Origin: Spisula solida
Taxonomy: Eukaryota; Mollusca; Bivalvia; Venerida; Mactridae
Direction of reading: 5' to 3'
DNA length: 64,000 nucleotides
NCBI GenBank assembly: GCA_947247005.1
Contig: OX365959.1
Coordinates: 34,244,148 to 34,308,147, forward strand
In this document: positions 10,502 through 23,481 of the stretch, piece after piece
Layout: every line of letters begins with the position of its first letter
Numbering within the stretch: position 1 is the stretch's first letter
Position numbers and translations under genes: made by a program
The notes under the pieces: generated by a model
What the model saw: the letters and a program-made list of their open reading frames with translations, nothing else
The model's database searches: none
Told to the model about the DNA's origin: nothing

Positions 10502-12646
10502 ATGTCGAGTGTACCACTGAGCCAAGAACAATTATCGGTGAGATTACCCGAGGTGTTGAGTGACATTGGTGTAAACCATAAGATGATAATGAAGAGAAGA
10601 GAAGGTGTCTTGTTCCGGGAATGTGTGCTTAATATTAATAGTCACAGTAGTGATTCCAATGATTACTTGTTTGGAAGTCAATCAGAGGGGAGTACAACAT
10701 TAGGGTTATATTCAGATCATGATGTGTTGACTCGTGAAACTATCCATTACGTGATTCATGATTTGGTGCATATGAAACCTGGTGTAATAAACGTATTGAT
10801 GGTACAAGATGAGACTACAGCCCCCGGATACTGTCTTCTGCAACACGTCGGGGAATATGATTCCTTTGTTCCAACCCGTGATTCACCATGTATTCATATA
10901 GATGTTAAAGGGAGATCACTTCTGAGTAATGTAGCAGCTCGTATTGCGTCTGAAAATCTAGGTTATGTTCAGAATGGTCCTGCTGCAATGCCTCGTGTAG
11001 AAAAAAGAGTTGCAGAAGTAGATGTTGTTATTGCATTGTACTGTCCACGTTGGTCAGTAGATGTAAGACGTTGGCTCAATCGAGGTAACAGTGGATGGCC
11101 TACTGCTGAATTAAAGTCCGAGTTCGAGACGTTAGGATGCTTCCTTGTACCTGTAGCTAGCAAGTCCGGTAATGGACTTGATGAACTTGAATGGAGAATT
11201 TCTACATCACTGCATGAGCGACATCTAATGTTTAGTTTAAATACAACACAAATGAGCTGTTATGTATTAATGAAAATGCTGCTAAAGTCACACCGTGCAT
11301 TTAAAGACGTGATATCCAGCTACATGTGTAAGACATCCTTGTTTCATTGCATAGAAAATACAAAATCTGATTTCTGGCGAGAGCATAATCTGATATCTTG
11401 TCTTCGTCAAATATTGTGGGTACTAAATATCTTCATTTATTGCAAAAACTGTCCTCATTTTATCATTCCTGAGAACAATCTTATGGCTGGACGGATAACA
11501 ACAGAGCAGAAATACAAGTTGCTGAAAGCTATTCAATACATATTAAGTAATACTGTAGAAGCATTGTTTGAAATACAAATAGATGATGCGGGGGAACGGC
11601 TGCAGATGAAGATGAACACAATCCGTGAATATTCCCATCACGTGCTCTCCCCAGTAGAATTACAGAGATTAATATCGGGGGGACTGTGTTATGGTTCCGC
11701 ACAAACCATACTAGTCTGCTACTGTAATGTTTTGAAAATCGCACAATATGACAACAAAATCCAAGATACCGTACTGATGGTATTAGCTTACCTGTCGTAT
11801 TACATCAGATATAACCAAAAGTATCCGGACGCAAGCAACTTAGAACAGAAAGCATACCGTTACATATTGCCATTGTTCTGTTCAACTATTGGTTCACTGC
11901 TTGCATCGTACTACATAGCGTTAAATAAGCCATTGTTAGGCATTGTCTGGGAATTCTTGAAACTGGGATATAACTCTGATGTATCATCTAGTTTGTTGAA
12001 ACTTGCTACAGTTTGTTACAGTGTCGGCGATTTAAATGTAACAAAATCTATATTATGTTATGTTGACAAGCAGTGTAATAGAGATATTGTTATGCCTGTT
12101 TGTGGATGCTATGGCGATTTTAAAGTCACATTAGTACATGGGTTTTGTGGTAAAGCTGATCAAACACAAATCAATGATTTCAGTCATATTGTATCATATT
12201 GTGTGCGTTTCCTGCCCTTTGAGACCCACGTGGTACCCCATGAACTGAGACAGGAATACTCCCGGTCCACTCAAGCAGATATTCTGAGTCTAGATAAATC
12301 AGATAGATGGATGGACTGTGCTGTGGTAGACTCTCTACCTTACTTGTACTTCCTACAATACAAAACTTATGGTCGCCTTAGAGATCTAGGAAAACAACAG
12401 AGAGCTCTAGATGAACTACAACAAGTTATACGTGATGAACCAAACATACACCATAGAGAGACGGCACTGAATCTACTTGGACAATGTATGGAACAGGAGA
12501 ATCAACGAATTGAAGCATTACAATGTTATGAAAGGTCACTTCAGGTTCGATCTCGTAATAATGCAGCAAACTTCCACATGTCCAGATTGCTTGCTAAATT
12601 GAATGTTCCTACACTCATTCGCAAAAGGAAGTTTTACGACATATAA
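10502..12646 (+). CDS. cGAS-like receptor / Mab-21 domain protein, copy 1 (intact)
   Basis: A single-exon frame of 714 aa. The N-terminal nucleotidyltransferase core has the GS motif FGSQSEGS (residues 57-64), the metal-binding pair D72-x-D74 in SDHDVL, and the third acid D174 in VDVVIALYCPRW. The Mab-21/cGAS C-lobe follows, with FLVPVASKSGNGLDELEWR (213-232) and NTTQMSCYVLMKMLLK. cGAS itself has LVPK...GNGF...WRLSFS at this place. No zinc-thumb Cys/His cluster is seen, so RNA or another ligand is possible. Residues about 270-620 are helical and unassigned; about 630-700 resemble a TPR pair (ALNLLGQCMEQENQRIEALQCYERSL). Known animal cGLRs make cyclic dinucleotides that activate STING; activity here is inferred from the intact acids. 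A poly(A) signal aataaa lies at 12672. Upstream DNA is shared with copy 2. Confidence 0.88.
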   Translation: MSSVPLSQEQLSVRLPEVLSDIGVNHKMIMKRREGVLFRECVLNINSHSSDSNDYLFGSQSEGSTTLGLYSDHDVLTRETIHYVIHDLVHMKPGVINVLMVQDETTAPGYCLLQHVGEYDSFVPTRDSPCIHIDVKGRSLLSNVAARIASENLGYVQNGPAAMPRVEKRVAEVDVVIALYCPRWSVDVRRWLNRGNSGWPTAELKSEFETLGCFLVPVASKSGNGLDELEWRISTSLHERHLMFSLNTTQMSCYVLMKMLLKSHRAFKDVISSYMCKTSLFHCIENTKSDFWREHNLISCLRQILWVLNIFIYCKNCPHFIIPENNLMAGRITTEQKYKLLKAIQYILSNTVEALFEIQIDDAGERLQMKMNTIREYSHHVLSPVELQRLISGGLCYGSAQTILVCYCNVLKIAQYDNKIQDTVLMVLAYLSYYIRYNQKYPDASNLEQKAYRYILPLFCSTIGSLLASYYIALNKPLLGIVWEFLKLGYNSDVSSSLLKLATVCYSVGDLNVTKSILCYVDKQCNRDIVMPVCGCYGDFKVTLVHGFCGKADQTQINDFSHIVSYCVRFLPFETHVVPHELRQEYSRSTQADILSLDKSDRWMDCAVVDSLPYLYFLQYKTYGRLRDLGKQQRALDELQQVIRDEPNIHHRETALNLLGQCMEQENQRIEALQCYERSLQVRSRNNAANFHMSRLLAKLNVPTLIRKRKFYDI

Positions 12647-12671
12647 AACGAAATCGTACTGAAAGAGGTGA

Positions 12672-12677
12672 AATAAA
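12672..12677 (+). terminator. Polyadenylation signal of cGAS-like copy 1
   Basis: An aataaa hexamer lies 25 bases after the stop codon; a second A-rich variant follows near 12700. Confidence 0.55.
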
Positions 12678-12699
12678 TGAAAAACAAAATTGTGTTATA

Positions 12700-14050
12700 A
12701 TAATAAAAATAACAACTTGCAGATTATTTCTTTAAAAAAATGTTATATTGTTCCATGCTTAAACATTGTTGTTGATTTGGTTGGACAGGTGAAGTATTCG
12801 TGCACGATTTCCCAGTTCTGCGTAGCCCCGACGCGGTGTTTGCAAATAAGGGGAATATTATTTGGCCTAACGTCTTTGGATCTTTTTCTTACCGATACAA
12901 TGGCATTATATTGATTTCTTAACGTGTGTACGCAAGTTTAATGGCGTGTAATCAAGTGTAGCAATACCACGTGACTTTTCGCTACAATTCCAAGTAAACA
13001 TTTGTAATTATAGGAACACAACTGTAGCCATAAGTTTTATTTCTTCGTCGATTTCTATGAAATATACACCACGCTAAGGGGAAAATTATTTGCCTTCTCT
13101 GAAATATAAGATCCTTTTCCTCAGATGTGCCGTTTCGTCCAACACCCGGGTGAAACCATGGATAATACAGGTTTCACAGAGTACTGATAAAACGGTCAAG
13201 CTGCTGAAAAAGATCATGTATTTCATCGATGAAGAAATGAAATACTTATGGCTATATTTGTGTTCCAAAGGTATTGCTACCCTGCAATCACTAGGTTCGT
13301 TGCACCAGTACGACCATTGCGATTGAGTCAGATGACATACTTTCAGAAAGATGTTATACGTGTGTACATACCTTATGCCCCGATTTCACATATGATTGCT
13401 TTGGTCCTTTAATTGATCGATCCGCCGTATATGTCCGAAAGTAGCCGGTAACCTACATCGACATGTACCTTCGGTGGAACAGCTGGTACCATCGCCCTCA
13501 GTCCGCCAAGGGTTGAGTACCAAAAACATGACCGACTTGTATCTAGCTTGGTTTATATACCCTGTTAGTGTGGTCCCGAGAGTCCCCGATCCTCTTTGTT
13601 TTGCTCGATCGTTCGCATTTTACGAAAGGAATTGGGCGTCAGTCTGCGCTGTTAGGCACCGTCATATGTACTCATTACATATTTGGCGTGCTCGCCTCAG
13701 TCCACCGAGTGTGTAGGGTAGCGATAAAGAAATCAAAATACTAATTCTAGAAAAAAGAAATCTTATTAGCAAGAACTTGGCTTTACTGTACTTTACATTA
13801 CTGATTGTTCAATAGCGACTTAATTGAAATAAGGGGTGCAAAACAGATACAAAATTAGCTTGAGATCAACGCAGTAATACAAAACAGCACTTATTCGATC
13901 TTATTCCCTGAGATATGACCGACAGTGGGGGAATACCGATACAAAATAAGCTTGACCTCACTATTAAAACAGCACTTATTCGGTTTTATTTCCTGAGATA
14001 TGACTGACGGGGAAATACAGAGGTGTTTTAACATATTCAAAAAATAACTG
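12700..14050. other. Intergenic stretch between cGAS-like copy 1 and pseudogene A
   Basis: Contains unassigned frames at 13090-13326 and 13474-13716, neither with recognisable motifs. Around 13850-14010 two short similar blocks (cttattcg...ttattccctgagatatgac) are repeated. No gene supported. Confidence 0.45.
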
Positions 14051-17000
14051 TTACACTGATTGGATAATACCATTGACCAGTATATCCGTTATCCGATCAA
14101 ATATTTCTATCCAAATTCCATGGTTCTGTATTTTCAAGACAGTCGTATAGAGCGTTTTCTAAATCCAAGTCACGTGGGTCATCTCCGTTACCATAAAGTC
14201 AAAAATAATTCGTCAAATAAGCAATTCCAATTTGATTCTTTAAATCTGTATACGCCGCTTGACCTCCATGGCCCGAATATCCCCACATCACATGACCGTC
14301 CTAGTGGCTTGGGCTGCACCAGTTTCAGGATGGCTTCGATTTTTCAGTGCATTATTGAATATTATGCATGAAGTATATAACTATCATTCTAGACATGGTT
14401 CTTACCTTGGAAGTCTTGTGCCAGGACTGTAGGTTGTGTCAACAGACAATGTGGCATCATACCCTGATATCAATGGGGTAGATAATCGCTCAACAGATTC
14501 CAGCGAAAGCAATCTCTCCCCCTTGTATATCCCTCCGTTACTTAGAATACTGTAGAGCTTAGCAAACCCTCTTGCTGTACCGGTGCCATAGCAACAAGAA
14601 TTTGGAATGCTTCTGAGGTATGGATTATTGTGAACAGATCCACCCTAAAAATGAAATATTGTTTAGTGTGTATGTTACAGTAATCATCTATGTTAAAACG
14701 TAGTGTGGGCGCTGTACCATCACCCAGATGTTCAGGTTTCAGTTTCCGGGAAGACAAGGTCAATATTTCATTCGTTCGTTGTGATTTCCGTCTAACACAT
14801 TTCTCTGCAGTCTACATGTATATTTAGATCTACCCATAATTATCAATAACATGATGCTGAACCCAGTGTTCTGGGCCTTTAGGAACACTGAAACCCTCTT
14901 GACATTAAGCATTGTACAATTCTGAAGTACATATACCAAGAGAAGGAAAACCTTTCCGAGACTATACCTTATGTATTATTAGCAAAGTTCGACGGTACAA
15001 CTTACATGGTACTATTCAAATGACTGCTTAAGGTAGGTTACTGCCTCATTCGAGTGATTAGGACTGATTGCTATAGCAAATTTGACCCAAAACACCTACC
15101 TTAGTATATTCTTCCAAGGACTTCAGTGATCTAGAAAGTACAGAGTCAGGATGGTATTTCAAATCCAAGAAAAGATTCCGGTAATCATCCAGAAATAATG
15201 CATTAAACAACATTTTATAGATGGAGTCCTCGTATATCCTGGCAGTTCGATAGTACTCAGACTTTGGTGTATTCATGTACATGTCCAAACCTGTAATATA
15301 ATACAATGTAATCAAATAGTTTGTAATCCTCATCGCTAAATAAAACTTATGCTTCCCATTTGGGTTGTCAGAGCTCATGCTACCAATAGGGGTTGTCAGA
15401 ACATAAGTTACGTGTGAGAATTAGGGAGAATCAAAGGGAAAACTCTGATGAAACCACCGAGTTTGTTATTGAGATAGGAAGTCGGCCGTGTGATTCCTAG
15501 GTCATTGAGCTTCCATGTTGGCTGAGGCGGCAATCTATGGAAGTGCGGAGTCGTGTTTTTGTGGCTGTTAAGTTTTATTTCTTTCTTATTCAATTTTATT
15601 TTTATTCATTGTGACTTGTCTTAGTGACCTGTGAATTTGCTTTTAATGTGTGTTCTTTTTGTACCTTTCGTAAACTGTTGTTTCTGCTGCCTCCCTTCCC
15701 TGTCCGATGTGATACTTTGTTAAACCTAAAGATAGTAACAATATGTGCTACTAAGAATTGTAATTATTCCTCAGTGCTAAAGTTTTATGAACATCCACAG
15801 CATGAGAGGTTAGAAAAAAATGACGTTGGTAAAAGTAATCAAAACAAACTGATCGAAGGGTCATAACTCTGACAAACAATAAGTTTTTACCAAAAGGTTT
15901 AGCAATATCTTCGTAGATTACTTGTGGTGTATCTCTGTGTAGTAGATCAGCTTTTCGTATCAATGTATCAACAAAGAGACCATACGTCAGCGTGTGGTAG
16001 GCCTGTACTGTACCTACAGCATGTATAAACGGTGATAAAAGATTGATGATTATGTTACAGCATTTATTGAACTAATTTGTAAAGTAATACAAACATGCAT
16101 ACAGAATACAGGTTATTTTTAATATGGTACAGGGCACTGTTTTATCATAGCTCTTAGGGAAATCTTAAACTTACGCACGAATTAAAATTCTTTCTCATTC
16201 GTTAGTTAGTACAAATTGAGGCAAAGGGATCTACAATGTTAATAATGTTTGAACAGTTAATTGATTCCAGCAAACCATAATTTTCCCCAAATTGTTTTTG
16301 TTAAAGAACTAGATTAACTAATATTAGAATTATTTAAATAATTAAGAATTAAAACATGCTTCGTTACTTAAAGCAGTCACATCACAAAAGCACTTTTAGA
16401 TTATATTGAAATGTAATGACCAAGTTTTTCATGTTATTCCAATGATGACAAAACAATACTCTGAATCGCATGTTGACCTCATCTGGAGTCCAGACAGGTT
16501 TCTGTGCCGCCAGAATGTCTTCTACTTTCGTTGGGTTATCTCTCACATCAAATAAACTATAACTGCTGGTTCTATTATGGCTAGTCCTGCCTGGAATAAG
16601 ATCAAACTTGTTATGCTCAATAGGCTGTTTCTTCTCCATTGTTAACAGACATGTCAGAAGCAGAAATGCTTGCAATTTTTGCAATATGTTGAAATACTTT
16701 TTTATAGTGCATGCTGTTTTCAATATCTTAATACTAGTTTTTGTTGCGGAAATTTCTTGAATTAGCAATACATATATGCGATACAATAAACATGTCTTTT
16801 TTAGACGTCGAGTAGAGACTAAAGTATCTATACAAAGGGAGAGTCAAGGAGGTTCTTTCTTAAACTTGTTTATAACAAATTTGTCATCGTTGAAATATTT
16901 ATTTATAAGTGCATGTTTTCAATAACTTCATACTGGTTTTTGTTGTTGAAATTTTCTTGAATACGCAATATTTACAAAATACATGTCAACGTTTTCTGGT

Positions 17001-17219
17001 GTCAAAGGGTGAGGGGAGATTGGTTTCTAAACAAAGAGAGATTGAGACTCTAGGGAGGGGGTCTTTCCATGACTAAATGTACCAACTTGAATGTAATTAA
17101 TTCATATTCAGGATCTTGAAACAAACCTCATGAGTTTTAGAAAACTTTGAATGATTATTTCGAAATAATATTATAATCAGCGTACATGATTGTTTGGTAC
17201 ATGATTGTTAGAATTATAG

Positions 17220-17640
17220 TTTATCCTTGACAAAGTGACACTTTACCAAACGATTACACCCATCGGACAGGGAATGCAGTACTCAAATAGAAACAACGTA
17301 GAACGAGAAGCACTAAATTAAAATCTAACAATAACACACACAGCTAGACTGTGTTCAGAAAACGCTTATGCCCCGATGGATGCCTTGTCAATAATAACAT
17401 ACTAAGTCAATCAGAGACCATAAAGCTGTAGAAATATTGGATAGTGACACATAACGTTTTTGATGATAAACAAGTATGCCAAGTTTGAAAACAATGCCTC
17501 GATGGATATTTGATTACAAGAACTTGAAAGGTTTTGGTTAACATTTGCATTGGAACGAACGAGCAGACGGACGAACTGATGAACGGACGGACAGGACAAT
17601 TGCTATATACCCTCTGTATCAGTAGATCCCATGGCATTAA
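17220..17640 (-). repeat. Dispersed repeat with acggacggac tract in an intron of copy A
   Basis: Contains aacgcttatgccccgatgga and, further on, gacggac-rich sequence, as in the copy B intron at about 53850-54140 and, in opposite orientation, at 32800-33420. It was therefore present before the A/B duplication. Confidence 0.55.
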
Positions 17641-18446
17641 AAGAAGAAAAATCATATATTACTAGTCATATAAGTACGAAAGAAAAGAACAATAAAATAT
17701 AAAAGAAAACAGAATACACGTAGCCACAAAACACACCACACTGTTCCGACTACACCACAGTTTACGTGATGACTCAGCAACATTTCCACCGTGATGTTCC
17801 CCTTTTCATGTTGTATAAATTATGGCCAGTAATCAGCTACAGGGCGATCATAGTGCATACCCCCCTGAAGGAAAAGGATGGTGGCATAAATTCGGCGGTA
17901 CATTGGAAGTGTTTTGTAACATGACGATTGTTCCTGGATTTTGGTTGGTTTTGTTAATGTCAGTTTTGATTTATAATAATTTATTTTGGGTCGATAGTGA
18001 AACAAGCTCTATAACTGATCATGATCACGACATCTTAATCATTATAGGAGACCTACCCATTGCTACGAGGGTACGGTATATTTAGATGTAATAGAAAACA
18101 TTTGTTATACATTATACAGGTATACAGTGAATTACACTTTTAAATTTAATAAGCAAAGTAATACAACTGCTAGACTTGCAACTCATAATTAATCAAGACA
18201 CACTTGTAAAGCTGTTGACACTAGAATAATGTAATACCGATAGTACACATTATGAGTATTTTTAAAGAAAAAAGGAACTTGTGCAAATAGCAAATAAGAC
18301 TGACTGAATAAATGTTTAAGAATAATTATTTATAACTGCTGTACATCATAATACATAAATTAATGCCGACTATTGGTCATTCTTTGACTGGATTGACCAC
18401 CGATTTGTTACCGCATGTACAGTCATAATATTGAACTATTAAACTA

Positions 18447-19560
18447 TGCATACTAGTAAGTAAGTAAGTAAGTAAGTAAGTAAAGACTTTATTTAAACGA
18501 GGCTACACATTTGGATTCCCAATCTTCCATATGGGCCTCAACATATATACATTTACATACAAACATGATATTTATAAACATCTGATAACAACATAGTAGA
18601 CACATATTAGGATTACAAAATCATAAGTACGAACAATAAACATTTAAATTAAACTGACGTGGTGAAAAACGACATAGAATTCATGGAACTAAGAATTACA
18701 AGTTTTTCATCGAAACAAAAAGACCAAGGTAAAAATATAGCAACTACAAGAACAGGGCATCCCGTCCCGAAAGTCTGCCGCCTCAGTCAGTCAAACTAAA
18801 ACGGAACGAGTGCCAGGTGATGAGAAAATAACAACCGCACATTTCACACAAGGTCAATCTACAACAACATTGAAATTAATATTTAAATGAATCAATATAA
18901 CATTTATCTGAAAACATTTTACTATATTATTCAAATATGAGTTTCTTAATACAGTATCTACAACAATAAAATAGGTAAAATAAGTAATTATAAGTAAGAG
19001 ATTTAAGATATTCGAGGACTTAATGCTTGTTCCATTTGAGATAGGATGTTTGAAATTTTGAAAGTGTTTCAGATTTTCTTATGTTTAGCGGTATTTTGTT
19101 CCATAGATCTGCTCTCGAGTAAGTCAGTGATTTCATGTAAGATTCGAAATTTGGCTTTGGTACATAGAGCTCAGATTTGTCAACAGATCTGAGGTTCAGT
19201 GAATGCTTTTGTGATTTGAATAGAAATTTTTCGGTCATATATTTTGGAAATGATTTATCATTCACACTTTTGTATACCATGAGTGATATTTTATAGTTGA
19301 CTCTTTCATCAAATTCTATCCAGTTTAGCTCCTTAAAGAGTGTATCTGAAGGCGTGTCATAATCTTTGTCGAGAATTATCCTTGCTGCCCGTTTTTGAAC
19401 TTTAATTATATCTTTTGATAAGCCAGAGTCACAGTTTCCCCAGATTGTACTACAGTGATCAATGTGTGGTAATACATATGCATTGAAAAATATTTTCCGT
19501 GTATGTATGTTCAAGTATTTTTTTATTCTGAGAAGAAGATGTAATTGTGAATTGCATACT
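18447..19560 (-). mobile_element. 5'-truncated LINE inside pseudogene A, with 8-bp target duplication
   Basis: A minus-strand LINE end is bounded by tgcatact at 18447-18454 and 19553-19560. The 3' tail is a run of agta repeats at 18455-18482. Copy B has the uninterrupted site at about 55105-55120, which proves insertion into A after the duplication. The frame inside is the end of a reverse transcriptase protein. Confidence 0.85.
19020..19514 (-). CDS. LINE reverse transcriptase, C-terminal fragment
   Basis: 164 codons of the part of a CR1/jockey-type LINE protein that follows the polymerase palm. The block AYVLPHIDHCSTIWGNC and KVQKRAARIILD are typical, and the end reads TYSRADLWNKIPLNIRKS. 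The polymerase motif and everything upstream are missing, so it is a dead 5'-truncated fragment. The neighbouring 3' UTR at about 18755-18880 resembles the 3' flank of a different RT element at 38724-38850. Confidence 0.85.
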   Translation of the reverse strand: MNIHTRKIFFNAYVLPHIDHCSTIWGNCDSGLSKDIIKVQKRAARIILDKDYDTPSDTLFKELNWIEFDERVNYKISLMVYKSVNDKSFPKYMTEKFLFKSQKHSLNLRSVDKSELYVPKPNFESYMKSLTYSRADLWNKIPLNIRKSETLSKFQTSYLKWNKH

Positions 19561-20100
19561 GTTCTACCATAGATGCTAAACTAACATCAGGCTGACATAT
19601 CTACAGTCATTATAGTAGAAAAGTCGCTCAGTCGCCTCTTTAGGGGCGGTGTTATCAGCAAAGTATCGTGAGTATTAAAACATTTCTTCCATGGTTGTCA
19701 TCGTAATGTCAGTCGGCCCTTTAGAGGCGGAGTTTACTGAATATTCTTTTCTACCAGTGACTAATTTAAATAGAGGCGGGGTTAACTGCAAAATATGTAA
19801 ATATTCATATTTTTCTACCATAGCTGCCATAGTAATACCAGTCACACCTTTAAATAGAGGTGGAGTTACTCACAAAATAAAACAAATATTTATACTTTTC
19901 TACCATAGTTGCTACAGTAAAACAAGGTGGAATTACCCACAAAATAAAATAAATATTCATACTTTTCTACCATAGTTGCTACAGTAATACAAGGCACACG
20001 TTTAGAGGCGGAGTTACCCACAAAATAAAATAAATATTCATATTTTTCTACCATTGTTGCTACAGTAATACCAGCCACATTTTTAGAGGCGGAGTTAGCA
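19558..20100. repeat. Degenerate 65-90-bp tandem repeat carrying exon 2 end plus donor (copy A)
   Basis: About six to seven diverged units each repeat the last part of exon 2 (minus strand NSASK...VATMVEK) with the start of intron 2 (tatgaatatt). The unit next to the exon reads in frame through a second SASK and VATMVEK block. Units nearer 19600 are more eroded. Confidence 0.8.
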
Positions 20101-20939
20101 ACTGTGATTGTATCCTCCGCGCAAGGTCGTTGACTTTCCAAGTCGGCGTATCTACCCCACATGACTACAACTAACTCGCCTTAAACATACACAGCGAAAG
20201 CAGCACCCCGTTCTTTGCCGGAATCAACATATTCTCTGAAACGATTTAAAATGCTGAATTATTAAAAAAGTACCAATTTAAAATCAACTTACAGACATAC
20301 TTGCGTTTGACTGGCTGTGCAATAATATAACACCCAACCCAGTTTCACTGAGTTGCAGGTTTGGTTGTTCTCGGTTCCAATGGTTACACGTTGGCTTTTG
20401 TCCCCACCCCATATTATAACATTTCTAGCTGATCATGTTATCCTTGCTCAGAGAAATGTGCCAGGTCACCGTCGTAACCCTCTCGGAACCTCTCGATCAC
20501 ATCGCGTGCGCTACCTCTAGACCTATGTTCACCACCATTAAGACATCGTTAAGAATACATTTTGTACCTACCTTAGCTTTGTCTTACCAAGTATTCTGTG
20601 AAATTTGTTTAAACAGATAATTCCTAACCGGTGTCATTTTACTTATATATAATGTGAGTATGATGCACCAATCAATATTTTGCCCAAAGGGAGGGGGCGG
20701 TGGGCATTCACGGGACTTCAAACAGAAGACGATTTCCGACAGAAGGGATTGTGACTCTCCAAATGATTCCAGGTCCCGGGAAATTGCCATGACCAGATTT
20801 TATATCTCGGTATTGGGGAATTTAGACGCCGCAAAAAGCAGACAGCCATTCAAAGATGGCAGGCCATTTGTTACACAAAGCATTAGAATTAGACCCACCG
20901 CTCAGTATTACAAAGTATTAAGCTTGAGTAATCAATTCT

Positions 20940-21420
20940 AACGAAGCATATATACTGTTACAGTGATACCATTATGTACCAGTCAATCGAAACCACCCCA
21001 CCCCAACCCCGGGGAAGGGCATGGATTTTTACTTTTCGTTTATCAGCCCTCTGGTTACATCCCTGCTCCCCAGAGCCATACAGATGGTAAAATTACCCCG
21101 CCCTAGACATCACGGATATAGTCACGGCTACATTTCTCCGCTATTTTGGCGCGAAACAGAAGCCCAGCACTCGCACAGCAGTACTGGGACATCCGAAAGG
21201 TAAAACACGGGACAGTTCCCCGCTACCACTCATGCTTCCCCGGAGTTGGGGATCGTGGTTTCAAGTGACTGGTGCATTAGTTGGTGTGACTACGCATCTG
21301 TCAACAGGCCCTTACACACACAGAGGCACATCTTCTCCAATTTTGGGAAATTACTAAAATAAATACATCTTTTTAGGAAAACCTACCTCAAATAGACATG
21401 TACCATAGAAAATATATGCC
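20940..21420. other. Flank homologous to upstream of gene B, exon 1 missing
   Basis: The blocks aacgaagcat...atactgt...acagtga (20941 versus 56941) and gactacgcatctgtc (21288 versus 56985) match the upstream side of gene B. In B exon 1 lies between the matching blocks; here that piece is gone and unrelated GC-richer sequence is added at about 20990-21270. Confidence 0.65.
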
Positions 21421-23340
21421 TCGGTGCTTTGTCTCTGTGTATACGGTCCGAGGTTTAACAAAGCTTTTTCGGAACCATTAAACTTACGTTGAAGTTTCAA
21501 TTCTGCATCACTACACCTGCCATCTACATGTATGTTTACTAATATATGTATTGACATCGCGATGACGTTGGTTCGGTTTAGCCATAGTAACGTTACACAG
21601 TTTCTATGTTTGTTTCGACGAAATATATTCTTGGATTAAATGTTTTTACAATTAATCTCTTTCTAATACCACATTTTATTATCACCCCTCGACTGTAAAA
21701 CAACAGTCGTACAACTTAGTAATTGTTAAGTCGTTATCATATTTATATACAACAAACGTTACTATAATCACCTTATTTAAAGACAATATCAGTCCGGCCA
21801 TATGTCTTTTCTTGAATTTTTATGCTAAAGGTTCTAGACACTGTTACATCAAAGCGCTTATAGTAGAAAAAAGGTACACACACAAGATAATTGTTTTAGA
21901 ACAAATACGAAAGTGATAAAGTGGTGTACACAATTAATAAATGTTTTTATAGTCAAAATCGCCGATCCATTATATCTGGTGATAATGTGTGTAGCTGTTA
22001 CAGAATGCTATTTGAATTTGTGTGATTCTGTAACATACCCGTTAGCACTTTGATGAAATTATATACATAACACCCACATATATTAAGTTAAAATGACCCG
22101 AGAACCTATAGAAGACTTACTTACAATTTCTGTTCAGATCGATCACTTCATAACATGTTCATGCACGAAATAGTACAAAAGCTGCATTCTGAAAGAAGTG
22201 TATTTCATAAAGTTTTTCGGTAAGACAGCATAACAACGTAACTGGATTTCGTAAATATACCATAAAACCCTCTGCAAGAGACCATAACATGTCTGAATAT
22301 TAGTGTTTGGGAATAATGGGTTACCTAGTAATTATTCGGCATTATATTACAAAAAAACATGTTTGTATCAGCTTAGAGGTGTTTGTTTCTTTGTTCAAAA
22401 GGTATATTTCGTTTTAATTCACCTAAAAGCTTTCATTTACAGAGATTGTTTTTTCGCCTGTTACATTATAATAATAACGTAATTTTTTTTATTATTTTAA
22501 GATTATTTTGAACGTGTTAATAATACTATACAGGTTTATAAATACATTTGATAATAATTTACTGTGACAAATTAAGTTTGCCTTCAGAACAAACATGATA
22601 ACTAAGTGAAAATGTCTGCTAAACCTCTTCCAACCTCCCTCAGGTAGGAAGAAACCTTGTTATTCGTCTGAAAGAGTCCATAGCATGATGTCGGTAACAG
22701 TTGTCTTACGCTTTGACATCGCTCCGTACCAGTGAGTATTTTGTTTTTAACAAAGCATTTAAAATAACTCGGTTGCTTGATAATGTTTCAATAGATACGA
22801 ATAGAAACTGTTTTTAAACGTCACGAAATGTATTCTTAATCAGTCTGTCAAATTTGATATGTATGAATTATCTATTTTTAGATTTATTATAACTTATGCA
22901 CTACGAGTATTATACTTGTAAGAAACAAACTATGACCTTTATGAAACGATTACATATGAAATATTGCATTATTTATACATTTTGTGTGTTAAGTTATACC
23001 TATATTATATATATATTATAATGAAATGAGGATTTTGAAGTTAATTTGGCCGACCATTTTAGGAACGCATTGGAGTAAGAGCTATTCACGTGCTATTCAA
23101 ACCGACTTACAAGGTTTAATGATGTTATTATACCCTATGGCATGTTATTGGAGTCTACATACTGAACAGTATTTTAGTTCGTTAGATATTACACCTATAC
23201 ATGTACCTGTATATGTTGTACGATATAATCACATCCTATATAATATCTATAGTGATACATAGTGAGAATATTTAAGAATTCTCGTTACAACAGAAGCAGT
23301 TGTACTGTTAATTTTAGACAACATTACTAATCATGTATAT
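21420..23340. other. No gene recognised
   Basis: About 1.9 kb of AT-rich DNA. A plus-strand frame at 23026-23262 (MRILKLIWPTIL...) has no motif that I know and no splice context. Confidence 0.45.
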
Positions 23341-23481
23341 GTAACAACGGGGATTCGAACCATCACATGTTTGACGACTGTAAACCATATTGCACCAATT
23401 TTGTTTTACTATTTCTATTTGGAGTCAAGCGCGTACTACACACTCCTTGTAATATATACACCATACCGACCCTCAATGAAC

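Larger units (their letters stand above)
14107..20235 (-). pseudogene. Beta-lactamase-domain gene, copy A (pseudogene)
   Basis: This is an unprocessed duplicate of gene B, with introns in the same places. Exon counterparts: exon 2 at 20044-20235, 3 at 17766-17864, 4 at 16483-16590, 5 at 15891-16013, 6 at 15100-15290, 7 at 14406-14644, 8 from 14300 down to about 14107. Lesions: exon 2 has TAA for Lys (20181-20183) and its donor is AT, not GT. Exon 3 is one base short and has TAA for Glu. Exon 4 gained two bases and its donor is AT. Exon 7 is 7 bases short. Exon 8 has TGA for Ser (14199-14201). Exons 5 and 6 stay open. Exon 1 is absent: about 670 bases present in B are replaced by about 55 bases near 20900. 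The active-site SASK is still readable. It cannot make the family protein. Confidence 0.85.

Noticed and set aside
13090..13716. Two short plus-strand frames downstream of cGAS-like copy 1
   Set aside because: No recognisable motif, no splice or duplicate support; kept as unassigned.
23345..23375. tRNA B-box-like gggattcgaacc (minus-strand ggttcgaatccc)
   Set aside because: The flanking bases do not form a T-stem, anticodon arm or acceptor; the same holds near 48595 and 49095.
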